The notes beneath the pieces were generated by a model. The model ran no database searches. It had not been told where the DNA came from and worked only from the letters and a program-made list of their open reading frames with translations. Positions 28,132 to 38,900 of a stretch of 64,000 nt of DNA are shown piece after piece (within the stretch, counting starts at the first letter, position 1; each line of letters starts with the position of its first letter). This stretch comes from Parietichytrium sp. I65-24A (lineage: Eukaryota > Sar > Bigyra > Thraustochytrida > Thraustochytriidae). A program made the position numbers and the translations under genes. The stretch spans positions 682,001-746,000 of the forward strand of contig BLSF01000006.1 of the NCBI GenBank assembly GCA_012862575.1. The letters are read 5' to 3'.

Positions 28132-28913
28132 CCTGCTTTGCGCCGGTCGATTGAAATCAATCAGCCACAAAAGCAAGCGCGGGCCATACGACACCTCCGC
28201 CAATCAGCCACGCTACCCTTCCTTCGTCTGCCTCGCCTGGCCTTGCTTGCTTCCAGCGCTCGAGGCCAATGCTCCGGAGCTACCAATTGGCCTGCGACTC
28301 AACCCTCTCTCCCAAATCATTTTCACATTCATTCCATGGACAATCGATGTCAAGACAATTGGAAGAATCAAAGTTGTTGTTTTGCAATTGCAGTAACTAA
28401 AAAAAAAAAAACCTTAACTTAAAACGCCGAAGTACTGCCAAGCCAATGCAATGCGGTACCCGTAGGATTCAATAGGAGTCACGTAGCCAAAAATGCACAC
28501 CTCGTTGAAAAAATTTACACTTCTATTCCACGCTATGACAAAAGGTTAGCTGCGAACGTGAGTTTCTTTTTCTTTACGGCTAAGGAGAGGGTAGCCTTTG
28601 CTAGCATCCGCTTTGCATCCGCGCTTGGCGTTGCGGAACCCTTCCGTCCAGCGAACAAGAGAATGCTCCCTGATTGCGTTCCGCGGGTCGGGAAGGTTAG
28701 GGTGCGGTCTAGGGTGTATGGATGGTGGTGGCTGCGTGGGATGCGTGGGTGAGTCGTGCGAAAGGAGTGCGCTGTGCCAAGTGCGAAAGCGAAGGACACT
28801 GAAGAAAGACAGAATTGCGGAGGAGCTGGGGTGAATTCGTTCTACACTTGCGTACAAAACAAACAAACAAACAAACAAATAAACAAACAAGCAGTAGGAT
28901 CCTGATCAGCAGC
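28132..28913. promoter_or_regulatory. Divergent region between the MORN and mitochondrial L32 genes
   Basis: This 0.8-kb region lies between divergent genes. It includes a poly-A run near 28401 and an (AAAC)n microsatellite at 28857-28890 in the presumed 5' leader of the L32 gene. No coding feature is supported. Confidence 0.5.
28857..28890 (+). repeat. (AAAC)n microsatellite
   Basis: About eight AAAC units with one T substitution (CAAATAAAC) lie 24 bp upstream of the L32 start codon. Length variation here would alter the 5' leader. Confidence 0.95.
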
Positions 28914-29369
28914 ATGGTGGTGTTGTCGCGAGTTTGCTCTGCAGCGGTGGCTGTGCTGCGGCATCAGCTGTCGGTACCAAAATCGGCGCTGGGAGGATCT
29001 TCAAGCTTTGGGGTGTTCTCCAGGCTGAGCGAAGCGCTGTTCGGTGGGGCGCAGAAGGCGAATGCGCCGCCGCCACTCAGCTTTGAGTTGGCCGGAGCGC
29101 AGTGCAGTTGCGGGGATCATGACCTGGCCGAGGAGGTGAACGAAATTGTTGGAGATGGGATCCTGTTTGCCGCGCCAAAGCGCAAGCAGTCTCCTTCGCG
29201 GAGGAAGATGAGGCAGTTTACTTACAGGTTGAAACCAAAGACTGGATTTAAAACTTGTGCAGTGTGCGGCGAGCAACACCTTCGACATTACCTGTGTCCT
29301 TTCTGCTTCCCGTTCATTAAATGGACCATCAAGAAACACATCGCTCCTCCAAAGCGGGAGTTTCGCTAG
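28914..29369 (+). CDS. MRPL32: Mitochondrial large-subunit ribosomal protein bL32m
   Basis: A 151-residue protein with an L32 core at the C-terminus. APKRKQSPSRRKMRQ (about residues 87-101) is the conserved basic start of mature L32, followed by the zinc ribbon C115-x2-C118 and C128-x2-C131 (TCAVCGEQHLRHYLCPFC). The N-terminal ~85 residues are an extension whose start (MVVLSRVCSAAVAVLRH) is hydrophobic and basic without acids, as in a mitochondrial presequence. Mitochondrial L32 is known in other eukaryotes to be matured by the m-AAA protease, which fits the long extension. A plastid location is less likely, as plastid L32 is usually plastid-encoded. The frame extends upstream through the AAAC repeat, so the ATG after it is chosen. 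Confidence 0.9.
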   Translation: MVVLSRVCSAAVAVLRHQLSVPKSALGGSSSFGVFSRLSEALFGGAQKANAPPPLSFELAGAQCSCGDHDLAEEVNEIVGDGILFAAPKRKQSPSRRKMRQFTYRLKPKTGFKTCAVCGEQHLRHYLCPFCFPFIKWTIKKHIAPPKREFR

Positions 29370-31585
29370 TTGACTACATTCTCTTTCATCTGCCCTCCTC
29401 CTCTGCCCAAGCTCTCGCTCCTTGCCGGGAGTGCGGAAACTGGATTGCAATGTTTTGCTTGGCTGAGTCTTTCGTCTTACTTTGTTGCGACGAAGACGGC
29501 TTGAGCGACATTGATTTTTCTGTCGTGTCAGAAACCTGATTCGGCGTACTGACCTGCTGAACCCAATAGCTTTTTCATCCACAAACTTTTATTTTTCAAA
29601 AGACGCATCAATAGAATTGTAAAACGCATATCATTCTTCGCGATGAGATATCTTTCTTCTACTTTTCGCCATCAAAACGGATTCTATATCGGAAAACCGC
29701 GGGAAATTGCTGCGGCGTTGCGTCTGGGCCATCAAGGTGTTTTGAGTGAAGATGACTTTCGTGGCATATTCAAGTATGCCAACCCGAGAGGGATCGCTCG
29801 CTGGTAGACCTGATCATCAAAATGCGTATGTCGAATTTCCACACTTCGACCATCCACGTCACTCGTCTCCGCTTATTTTTCAAGTTCTTGCACAAGACTT
29901 GAGAATACTCTGCCTGCCTATCCAAGCAAGTTACCACATTCCTGTCATTCCCAGTTTCTCCCGAGCGGTAGTACCTCCCCTATAGTAGACAGTAATTACG
30001 TCACCATAACATCCTTCTCAACGAATATAAAGACCACGTCAGCGTAGGATTAGATTTAGACAAGAGAGTGACAATGGTGACAATGCAGAATTCAGACGCT
30101 CGGACGCTCAGACTTCGAGCTCGTGATCTTGCCAGACCCCAAACCCAGCATCATTGAACAATTGCATTCTCTTCCCAGGCGATCTTGGTGTTAAATTATA
30201 CAAGACATCTCTGCAACCCAGGCACGTCACGTTCTGCCAAGTGTACATAAGGTAAGTTCCCCGGTCGTGTTCCTTTTTGTTCCTCGTTCCAGGCTGTAAG
30301 GAAAAGTGCTCCTGCGATTTCACACTAGCCGGGACTCATCAGCCTCACAAGCGGCAAAGCTTCTATTTTGTTCCTTCCCTCACACCACTTTGTTCCCTCA
30401 GCACTCCCTCACACCTCCACACAGACACCTTTTCACTATCATTCCGTCGCCTTCCAGAGAAGACTGTTGCCCTGACCCTACCCACTCTCTATCCACTCCT
30501 AGTAATGGAGAAACGCTCAGATGCGTCCGCCTCTTACCCGCCTGCATACCTCTTTCCATAGCCCTCTTTTCTCCACTATCCAAATCCCTAAGGATTCCTA
30601 TCCCTCTGAGCTCAGTCTAGGAACCACCACCCGTAGCCTCTCTTATCTCCTGGTCTACCAGAAATAGTATCTCTCTGTAGTGTGAAGTAGCCTGCCTGGC
30701 AGAAGGACGGAAAGCCCCGCCTAGCCCCACTTAGCCTCACTCAGCTAAAACTGGAACCTCCCAGGATACGCCAAAGCCTAGTATTCTCACCACCCAGGCC
30801 TAGGCCAACCTGATCCTCTGCCGCCTAGCCGCCTCTACCAGTCGCTAGTGAGGCAGTGCTCAACTCCCAAGAGGGGCTATGCAGGTTGGAGAGACAGAGA
30901 GAGAGAGGGAACAGAGAGGAAGAATGGAGAAAGTGAAGACTTTGTCTACTCCAGCTAATCCAGCTACCGAAAAACAGAGAGAGAGAGCAGGAAAGAAAGC
31001 GCAGAATTCGGGAAAGAAAGAGGAGCAGAGCTAGAGAGTTTAGAGAGTGGTGGAAACTGAACAAAGAGAAAGAAAGAAAGAAAGAAACAATCAAACAGAG
31101 AGAGTCAGACAGGTCAGAGAGGTCAGAGAGACGACGGAAGAAGCACGGCTGAGACGCGAAGGGATTCACTGTTTGTCTGGTTGTCTGATTGTCTGTTTGG
31201 AGGCAAGAAAGAGGAGCAAGTGTGAGTGCAGGTGGCGGATGGAAGCGGATAGTCGCCAGTTGGCAGACGGCAGCGTTGGAGAGGAAGAGTATCTAGGAGA
31301 GTTGCGGATGGTTTGGTGGATGGATGGATGAATGGGATAATGAGGTGGTGCGATGTGGGTGTCAGGGTTGATGTTGAGGTCGCCTGGCGAAGAGGCAGGG
31401 GGAAGGTTGTGGGAATTTAGTTTGGCGTGCGAGGGAGGCCCCGGTATTGCGTGTATGAGAGCGGGTAGCTGACATGGCGTTGTTTTTGTTTGTTGTTGTG
31501 TGCTGTTGATGACTCCGTGGGGCTGGACTGGATCACAGTTGGATTGAGTGCTGGGAGATTCGATATCGTGGTTTGTAGAGACAAG
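29370..31585. other. 2.2-kb intergenic region upstream of Rab1
   Basis: No gene is supported. The first part must hold the 3' end of the L32 transcript. The distal part is a marked purine-rich tract (about 30880-31150, annotated separately) followed by GGATGGATGAATGGG-type sequence. Short frames here are of low complexity. Confidence 0.5.
30880..31150 (+). repeat. Polypurine (GA/GAAA-rich) tract
   Basis: An almost uninterrupted purine strand with GAGAGAGAGAG, AAAGAAAGAAAGAAAG and GGTCAGAGAGGTCAGAGAG repeats. It is about 0.45-0.7 kb upstream of the Rab1 ATG. Confidence 0.8.
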
Positions 31586-32188
31586 ATGAGCCATCCAGAT
31601 TACGACTATTTGTTCAAGCTGCTCCTGATCGGAGACTCTGGAGTCGGGAAATCCTGTTTGCTGCTGAGATTTGCAGATGACACATATACCGAAACCTACA
31701 TCTCCACCATTGGCGTGGATTTCAAAATCCGAACCATTGAGATGGACGGGAAAACCATTAAGCTTCAGATCTGGGACACCGCTGGACAGGAGCGATTCAG
31801 AACCATCACGAGCAGCTATTACCGCGGTGCACACGGAATTATCATAGTTTACGATGTGACAGACCAGGAATCTTTCGATAACGTCAAGCAGTGGCTCCAA
31901 GAAATTGATCGCTACGCTTGCGAGAAGGTCAATACTCTTCTCGTCGGCAACAAGAGCGATTTGACCACCAAGCGCGTTGTTTCGTACGAGGCTGCGAAGG
32001 AGTTTGCAGATAGTGCTGGCATGGAGTTTCTCGAGACCAGTGCGAAGAACTCCACCAACGTAGAAAAGGCATTTATGGTGATGGCTGCGCAGATCAAGCA
32101 GCGCATGGCTAGCCAGCCGATCGCAAACAGCGGAGAGACTGCAAAGCCAGTGTTGAACGGACAGGAGGTTCAGTCCGGATGCTGCTAA
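31586..32188 (+). CDS. RAB1: Rab1/Ypt1-type small GTPase
   Basis: A 200-residue Rab GTPase controlling ER-to-Golgi traffic. All G motifs are intact: GDSGVGKS (16-23), the switch-I threonine in TIGVDFK, WDTAGQE (63-69), NKSD (122-125) and TSAK (151-154). The switch and Rab-family sequences ([35 protein letters not shown]) are nearly those of Rab1/Ypt1. The protein ends GCC, a double-geranylgeranylation site. The start is the ATG giving [16 protein letters not shown]; upstream in-frame sequence is leader opened by a non-ATG codon. It is convergent with the cysteine-rich gene downstream. Confidence 0.96.
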   Translation: MSHPDYDYLFKLLLIGDSGVGKSCLLLRFADDTYTETYISTIGVDFKIRTIEMDGKTIKLQIWDTAGQERFRTITSSYYRGAHGIIIVYDVTDQESFDNVKQWLQEIDRYACEKVNTLLVGNKSDLTTKRVVSYEAAKEFADSAGMEFLETSAKNSTNVEKAFMVMAAQIKQRMASQPIANSGETAKPVLNGQEVQSGCC

Positions 32189-32573
32189 CGTGCCTTTTTT
32201 CCTTTCCTGCTGCGTACCGGTACTCCTCATCCCTACTTTCACGTCGACACCTTTTATCTTCGCATTTCTCAACCCTTTTCTACTGCAGATTCTGCCTAGT
32301 TTCTTATCAATATTTTGATTGAAATGTCTGCTTGTATACCAAGTTTTTTTCTCCAAAATTTTCCTTTCCGCATCTCTCGTCCAAGTTCATGTTCTTCATA
32401 CACATTTGGTTGCTGCTGGCTTTTCTAAACTGGCTCGCTTCCGTAGTAGATTCGTCTTTTCTCAATCAAAAGAATTCATATTTTATCTTACAAGACAGCT
32501 ATGGTACTGAGTACGCATTGAATTGGTGGAAATACGTATATGATGAAAGTCGGGCCCTCCTCGAACTTCTCGG
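32189..32573. other. Intergenic region between convergent Rab1 and cysteine-rich genes
   Basis: 385 bp, T-rich on the plus strand after the Rab1 stop, as expected of 3' untranslated sequence. No gene seen. Confidence 0.5.
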
Positions 32574-33428
32574 TCATCCGATTACATTTATAGGGTTGCT
32601 ACCTCGCATCGCACAAGTGCAATACGCGTCGTTGCCACAGCAAGCTGCAGCACACTCTTCGGTTGGACACTCCTTTCCTAGGCGAGTCTTGCACTCGCTA
32701 CACTTTGGTGCACCTCCCAGGTTCCAGCACTGAGCTCTGGAGTTTTGCTTTGCATTTACACATCCAAGGCCTTGACGGCAGTAGGTGCACTGGAAAGGGC
32801 TGGGTTCTGCGAATCTCTCTGGTTTATCGTGGTTCCGCTTTCGATAAGGAATCAAAGTATTTTGGTCCTGACACCCGAGCTTGGTATTATCGATGGGATG
32901 ATGACATGGGGACACATAGCACCCTGGAAAATCTCGACCGTGGAAGTACAGATTGTCTTCGCGTGTCCACCAGACACATCTTCCTCCAGTGTGCTGGATG
33001 GTGCAACGGCCGTTGTTGATTCTTCGGCATGGGTTCGGGACGCAGCGATGCTCTTTTGGGCGTTTGCTCGGCGGTCCGTACCATTGGCAGGCGTAGTCCT
33101 CCTGGCACTGCGTGCGTCTCTGATCTAGCCTGATTGAGTGGTCATTATGCTGCTCGCAAACGTTGCTCTCCATTTCTTTCTCGTTCATGCACGTCATCAG
33201 ATCTTCCGCCGGGGGGGAAGCTCTCACTGCATCACAGAGCTCGGGATCCGATTCGCGATCTTTTCTTCGAATACGCTTTCTTCTGAGATTCCGTCCTTGG
33301 CTCTCCATCGCCTCGGCAGGCAAGTCCGCAGCTTTGGCAGTGGCAGGTATAACGTCTTGGGATGCTGAGGCGAGACACACCAAGAGCACCATACTCCAGG
33401 GGAGGAGGAGTGGGCGAAGCATTTTCAT
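32574..33428 (-). CDS. Secreted cysteine-rich protein
   Basis: A 284-residue protein of unknown family. MKMLRPLLLPWSMVLLVCLASAS is a signal peptide with cleavage expected near residues 22-24. A basic run (RNLRRKRIRRKDRES, ~46-60) follows and could be a furin-type processing site. The rest is rich in cysteine, with pairs and motifs such as CQWYGPP, PNPCRRINNGRC, GCYVSPCHHP, CTYCRQGLGC, KCSECKTRLGKEC and ECAAACCGNDAYCTC. This spacing predicts several disulfide-bonded modules. No enzyme motif is visible. An extracellular matrix, lectin-like or protease-inhibitor role is possible but not shown. Confidence 0.65.
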   Translation of the reverse strand: MKMLRPLLLPWSMVLLVCLASASQDVIPATAKAADLPAEAMESQGRNLRRKRIRRKDRESDPELCDAVRASPPAEDLMTCMNEKEMESNVCEQHNDHSIRLDQRRTQCQEDYACQWYGPPSKRPKEHRCVPNPCRRINNGRCTIQHTGGRCVWWTREDNLYFHGRDFPGCYVSPCHHPIDNTKLGCQDQNTLIPYRKRNHDKPERFAEPSPFQCTYCRQGLGCVNAKQNSRAQCWNLGGAPKCSECKTRLGKECPTEECAAACCGNDAYCTCAMRGSNPINVIG

Positions 33429-34224
33429 TTGCAGCTATTCTCAAGATTCGCACGAGCTCTTCAGTTTTGGGATTGCTTGCCAGCAAACTCGAACCGATCT
33501 TTGGGTTGTCCCATTTCTTGCCATCACTCTCTTTCGCGACCGCTGACTCAATGTCAGGACAGTTACTTTTTCTTACCGCCTTAGCGAGTAACGTACATAT
33601 TCCATAAGAAGCCACAGAGTTTTTCCAAGGTGTAAAAAGCTTCCAGTGTTGATCAATTAGTGCAGGGAACCAACCCCCCACTAGCACTCCCCCTTCGTGC
33701 AATAGATCGAAGCTGAGTGAGAACATGCCCTCGAACCCTCCTCCCCTCCACCACTCTTCTAATTGACCAACCGCGCAAGTTTGCCCAGTCTAAGACCAGA
33801 AGTATCGGGCCTCTTGCCCTGTGGTCTTGATTCGGCATCTTGAAAAGTGAGCAAATTGAATCGCATTAAGCCAGGCTCAGGTCAGGCAACAGCCTACATT
33901 TGATTCGCGCCCACCGAGACGTTGCTCGGTGCGCACGGTAAGGAATAGAAATTATGACATTAGGATCTTCAGCTCGTTCTTTGGGTTGATTGGCAACTAA
34001 CGACGAAGGACAAAGAATTATTTGGTTCAACGCCACTGCATCATACTATGTCGCTACTTGCATCGAAACAAAACGCCACACTCATTTCGGTGAGCGCGAT
34101 CGCTGAGGGGAGCTTTTCATTCGACTCTTGACTGTGAATGGGGCCAAGTTAAAATTTTATGTCGTTTGTTAAATAAGGTGGAGAGTGCTCGTTTACTCCG
34201 GGAAAGATCACGTTTTACAATTTT
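33429..34224. other. Intergenic region upstream of the cysteine-rich gene
   Basis: 0.8 kb. A minus-strand ATG frame (33726 down to 33232) overlaps the start of the cysteine-rich gene in another frame; about 100 codons of it lie in this region. It has no recognisable domain. Nothing else is supported. Confidence 0.4.
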
Positions 34225-35064
34225 TCACAAGTGTGAATCTCCGAGAGGATGCACAAAAGAGAACTTCAACCCTCCAAGTTCCTGGGACTGTCCATTGCGT
34301 AATTTTGGCGAAGAGGTGTACACATGGCATTCCACAAGACCAGACTCCATAGGGGAGCGGGGTTTGCGAAAGTCAAGAAAGGAGTCATCATCTAGAGTTA
34401 CTCGAAAGCTATCGTCAGAGAGCTTTTCCAATCTAGACTCTGGATCGAGATCGAGCAGAGAAATCCATGTTGAAGCGACCTTCTCGGGATTTGGAACTGC
34501 TAGTACGGCTCCAGCGAATCCAAGCGATGACGAATGCGCAATTTTCGTTCGATTGTCGTGTTTGAGCCATTCGTTCCCAGCCCAAGTCCATTTATTTCTT
34601 GGCGTCTGCAAAGCAATCTCTACAATGCATCCCATGTCGCGCGGATGAAGATGAAAGCCAGCAATCCCATCGCTCGAGAAGCCAGGCCCGTCATCGGAAT
34701 AGGGTTTTGACTCCAGATCTTGTGTTCTGCTGCCTTCATGAATAATCTGAAAACCCTGTTCTTCTGAGTATGCCCTCGCATGTCTCATCACTCTCTCGCC
34801 CTGCACCTGAATGATGAGCATGTAGCCACCGGGACCAAAACGCGATATGAACCTCTCGGCGGCGGACTTACTTCCGCGCTCACCCTCCAACGGAGCCACC
34901 AGCTCGAGAAATCCATGCCCGACCGGGAAAAGCCCATTGCGAAGCCCAAAGACTTGGATCTCCGGGTCGCGGTAGACCAGAAAGCTCTCCAGAGCACGAG
35001 CCACCTTCTGCTCGTCCTCGGCAAGGCTATTCGTAGCCACCACAACCTGACGCAGTCTCGACAT
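34225..35064 (-). CDS. VOC/glyoxalase-fold protein
   Basis: A 279-residue protein with the layout of vicinal-oxygen-chelate proteins. LRQVVVATNSLAEDEQKVARAL opens like a glyoxalase βαβ unit. NGLFPVGHGFLELVAPLEG with GGYMLIIQV is typical of the Glyoxalase_3-like group. A second module follows (FAGAVLAVPNPEKVASTWISLL, after GIAGFHLHPRDMGCIVEI). Metal-ligand candidates are the H and E of GHGFLELV and FHLHP...CIVEI, but a complete ligand set cannot be assigned by eye. Activity (dioxygenase, isomerase or binding protein) is unknown. The start is an ATG at the beginning of the first βαβ unit. Confidence 0.7.
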   Translation of the reverse strand: MSRLRQVVVATNSLAEDEQKVARALESFLVYRDPEIQVFGLRNGLFPVGHGFLELVAPLEGERGSKSAAERFISRFGPGGYMLIIQVQGERVMRHARAYSEEQGFQIIHEGSRTQDLESKPYSDDGPGFSSDGIAGFHLHPRDMGCIVEIALQTPRNKWTWAGNEWLKHDNRTKIAHSSSLGFAGAVLAVPNPEKVASTWISLLDLDPESRLEKLSDDSFRVTLDDDSFLDFRKPRSPMESGLVECHVYTSSPKLRNGQSQELGGLKFSFVHPLGDSHL

Positions 35065-35916
35065 ACTGCGGCCCTCTCAAACTCTCTCCCAGAAACACTC
35101 GATCATACAATCCAGAAACACTCGATCATACAATCCCTCGGCCTGGCGCTGACCGTGGTTCTGTCCGACACTCGCGCACCTCTCGTCGAATTTCGGACAT
35201 GGACATCACCGCCATCTTCGCCATCTTCGGTGTGCTGGTTTAGCTGGTTTAGTATAGTTCATCTCACTGTTACCTGTGTTATTGGCACCTTCCCCCTTGG
35301 AGTAAGGTCCATTGTTATCAACATGGTCGACCTATCTTAGATGGTAGAACTTTTAAGGAGGAGGAAAGCTAGGAAAGAAAAGGACGAAACGCTCCATTTC
35401 ACCGGACCTGGAGAAGCTTCTTATTATAACAAATAGATTACTCAGTACAGGTGACTCAGTACACTTGAAGCTTGTCCGAACGAAATACTGTTTTGTGATG
35501 TGTGTTTTGCGGATGTTGTATGACGTCAGCAAAATTTGAATTTTTTCTTTGCTTTTGAAGAAGATGATTTATAGGCTTTTGAAAGGAGCAAAGCGCGCGC
35601 GAGATGGCAAAATCTGAGGTGCCAGTGCCAACGTGAAAGCTTCGAAGGAGATAAGAGGCGGGCGGAAAGCGGTCCTTACTTGGTGGAGGACGCACGTTGC
35701 TACTTCGGTTGAGTGTGTCAGTGAGTGAGTGAGTGAGTGAGTGAGGTTTTTTCGTGGCCCCAAAGCTGCGGGAGGCAGGCAGGCACGCATTTTCTAACTT
35801 TGCCTTCTTCCCTTTGCGTAGGTCCCCAGCGTGGACGGTTTCCTTGGCTCGTCGGGACGGGTTGTACCTCGGCGCATCTGATTCGTGAGGAGTGTGCATC
35901 AGCTGCAATTGAGGAG
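35065..35916. promoter_or_regulatory. Region between the VOC gene and the MULE-like gene
   Basis: A divergent intergenic region of 0.85 kb. It includes a tandem CAGAAACACTCGATCATACAATC pair near 35090-35135 and a (GTGA)n run at 35721-35744. A well-formed 3' splice site at 35820-35821, with a CTAAC branch point, suggests a 5' intron for the MULE-like gene. Confidence 0.5.
35721..35821 (+). other. Possible 5' intron of the MULE-like gene
   Basis: CTAAC at 35794-35798, then a pyrimidine-rich run and GCGTAG ending at 35821, form a strong acceptor. GTGAGT donors are available inside the GTGA repeat beginning at 35721. No upstream exon with an ATG in a compatible frame is evident, so it may lie in the 5' untranslated region. 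Confidence 0.4.
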
Positions 35917-38900
35917 ATGAGGAATGATGAAGGATTTGAGGACTGGACCTTCGAGCTTCCAAGCCCATACAATCAGTTGGGGCCTGCTGACTCATCGAAA
36001 GCGCACAAGTCAGCACGTGAACCGTCGATAAACATAGAGACGGTGGAGGCGGCTACTGCAGAAACAGAGCGAGACTTCCTTCGTGAGGACTATTTGCCTG
36101 TTGTAAGAAAGGACGGCAAGGACACATACTTGGACTTCCCTGGCGAGGACTCTTTTGTTTACTTCTGGGCTATGTGCAGCTTCGACCGTTTTCTGAGCTC
36201 TTCTGCACCCAAACCAGACACTCAAGGTGGGTATGTGTATCACACCCAGGGGATGGGATTCGACGCCATCGACAGCTTGGCAGCAACTAATGCATACAGG
36301 CAAAAGGCCATTAACCTTGCTGCGAAGTTACTTCCAATTGACAAATTAGTCAGTGTCAAAGTTGAGAAGCATATTAAATTTCTTGTCGGTGCCAGCGACA
36401 GTCGAAAACACCGTAGTCGTCGGCTCGGGCTCATTAAACTTGTCGATGAGGTGGGCTTGGCCTACAAGAAAGGTCGTGTGGATGCTTTGGTGACTTTCAT
36501 GAAGATTCAGCGCGCAAGCTTCAAAATTTCGCCTGAAGTTATTGCTGACAAAAGTCCCGAGCTGGCTCAGGCACAGTGGTTCTTGGATACTCATCGAGAT
36601 GAGCCAAAGTTCCGTCAGCTTGTGACCCTTTTAGACAGCTGGAGAGGTCATCTCAGAAGTGCGCAACAATCACTTCGTGCCGCACGGCAGAAGGAATATA
36701 GATCTGCGTGCATTCTGATTTACAGGTGTATTTCGGATGTGATGGATCCCGCCACTTTTCTCGCGACTAGTGAGTGTCTTGTCAAAGTTTTGGTGACTCC
36801 GCTGCGACACACTCAGGAATTTCGTTGCAATACCTACAGCAGAGACTCGCAGCAGTCTATCGTTAAAAAAAACCTGATCGACCCGAGGCGAATCAGCTCT
36901 CATCTAAGCAGCTTGGTTGTCCTTCGAAATGTACTCGAGTGCACCTTGTCTGCGAAAAATGCCTCAACAGGGAATGGACTCAAAATTGAATCTACAAGAA
37001 AGGGGCAACTTTGGTTTGACACGAAGGAGAACAAGCGGCGATATAGAGCGGCGGAAGAACTTGAACTCTCGAGCTTGACCTGTCAGGTCGGTTCGGATCT
37101 CAAAGTTTTATTTGGCGAAGGCAGCACACCAGTTCGCGAGCCTATGCTGATGGGTTTTTCCGGAAAGGTACTTCGCGCAATCGATGCAATCGCGAGTCTT
37201 GTTTGCAACAAGCAGAACTCGGACGTGGAGCTAGAGGATCGTTGTGTCATCGAAGATGGTCTTGCTGCAGCGGAGTCTTGGCTAGCACAGGTGACGCCGT
37301 ACGTGTTGGGAACGGTGCCGACCGCTCAAGAGATTTTAATGAAGAAGAGCAACACCTTGACGTGCTACATGACAACATCATCCAAATTATTCGATGAGAA
37401 CGGCCGTGCGCTTTGCACCTTCCGCATTGCGGTGGATCGCTTCACTGATTCGGACAGAATAGTAGTGCGTTTGCCAGCTTCCGACCTGACCCACTCGTGC
37501 AATGTGAGCCAAGCCACTTGGTCCACAACTCTGTCCCTTGAGGACATCAAATTCATCGAAGAACGCGCTCGGCTGGGGGTTACCTCAGAGGATATTCATA
37601 GGCAAATGGTGGCTAACTATGGCAATACTGACAAGGATGGGACCCACAGAGAATTGGCTTGCTCGAGGACTGACGTCGAACTGATTCGAGAAAATCTTGA
37701 ATTGATGCCGTGGCGACGAAGGTCGGATGATCTGGACACGCAGGAGTACGTTCTTGCGCACGAGGAGAGTGCAAGGAAAGGTGAGACAAACCGCTTTTTC
37801 TTGGCGTACAAGCCCTTCGTGCAAGCGAGGAGTGAGAAAGCTTTCGGCTTAGATGGCATCTCAGGGTTAGACGACGATTCCTTCTTCCTTGCAATGGCAG
37901 ATCCAAGCATGATCAAGCTTGCTGCAAAGTATGGGGGCAAGATCTTTACAAACACAACCCACAACCTCACGATCAAACCTGGTGTAAAATTGAGCACCCT
38001 CATGATAGAATGTGAGTCCGGACGCGGCTATCCGTGTCTATGGGCACTTTCGCAACACAAAACCGAAGGAACTTACTCAGCTATGTTTGAGATCCTTCGG
38101 CGTGAGGTGAACGATCCAAATTGGAGAGTGGAGCTTCTCTTGAGCGACATGAATGGTGCACCCCACGGTGGAGCTGAAAAGGTTTGGGGAGCACCTGTGC
38201 GTTGGCTTTACTGCAGTTTTCACGTCATGAAAGCCGTCAAGGTCAAAGTGCGGAGTTGTTACGTGGAGGAGCAGCCGACAACGACGCGGCAGCAGAAGAT
38301 AAATCTGATCACCTCCCTTTTCGAGGATCTCATGTATGAGGAGACGGCAGCGGGATTTGCGGAGAAGAAGTCCAAGTTTCTGGATGCGCTTCAGGGGCAG
38401 AAGACTCTTTTAGAGTACTTTGAGACAGATTACTTTGCCGAAGAGAGCGTAAGCCGGTGGTCATCCGTTTATAGGCAAGATGATGGAGCGCGGCTTGCAA
38501 CTGGGAAGCAAGCTCCCACCAACGACTTTGTAAAGACTCACCATCGCGTGCTCAAGCAAAAGTTTATTACCTCTCGCATTCGCCTGGGACTTGCCGTGCG
38601 GCGATTCCAAGACTCTGTAGCGCCGTACTTTTTGCGACATCTCCACCAGACTGACGGTAATATGGATTCGGGTCGGAGCATCAGGACTCATCAGAGTGAA
38701 GCTGACAGGCGCGGCTACTCTACCCCGCAGGAAGTAGGGCAACTTCGTTTCGGGGAGGAGGAATTCTGCGATGATGACGTTGCTTCCCTCTGCAGCATTG
38801 ATGACGACCTCGACTATAACGCCGACATCACGGCAGAACCTCCTGGTGCTCTCACAGAGCTCCAGTGTGCGGCTTACAACCCGATAGGCCAGGTCACGAT

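Noticed and set aside
33245-33295. RxLR-like effector motif (RNLR) in the cysteine-rich protein
   Set aside because: The match lies in a run of basic residues, has no proper dEER segment and occurs in a cysteine-rich protein. A processing site is a simpler reading.
33232-33726. ATG frame of 164 codons overlapping the start of the cysteine-rich gene
   Set aside because: About a third is an out-of-frame reading of the cysteine-rich gene, and the remaining ~100 codons have no recognisable domain. The cysteine-rich frame has a signal peptide and conserved-looking cysteines.
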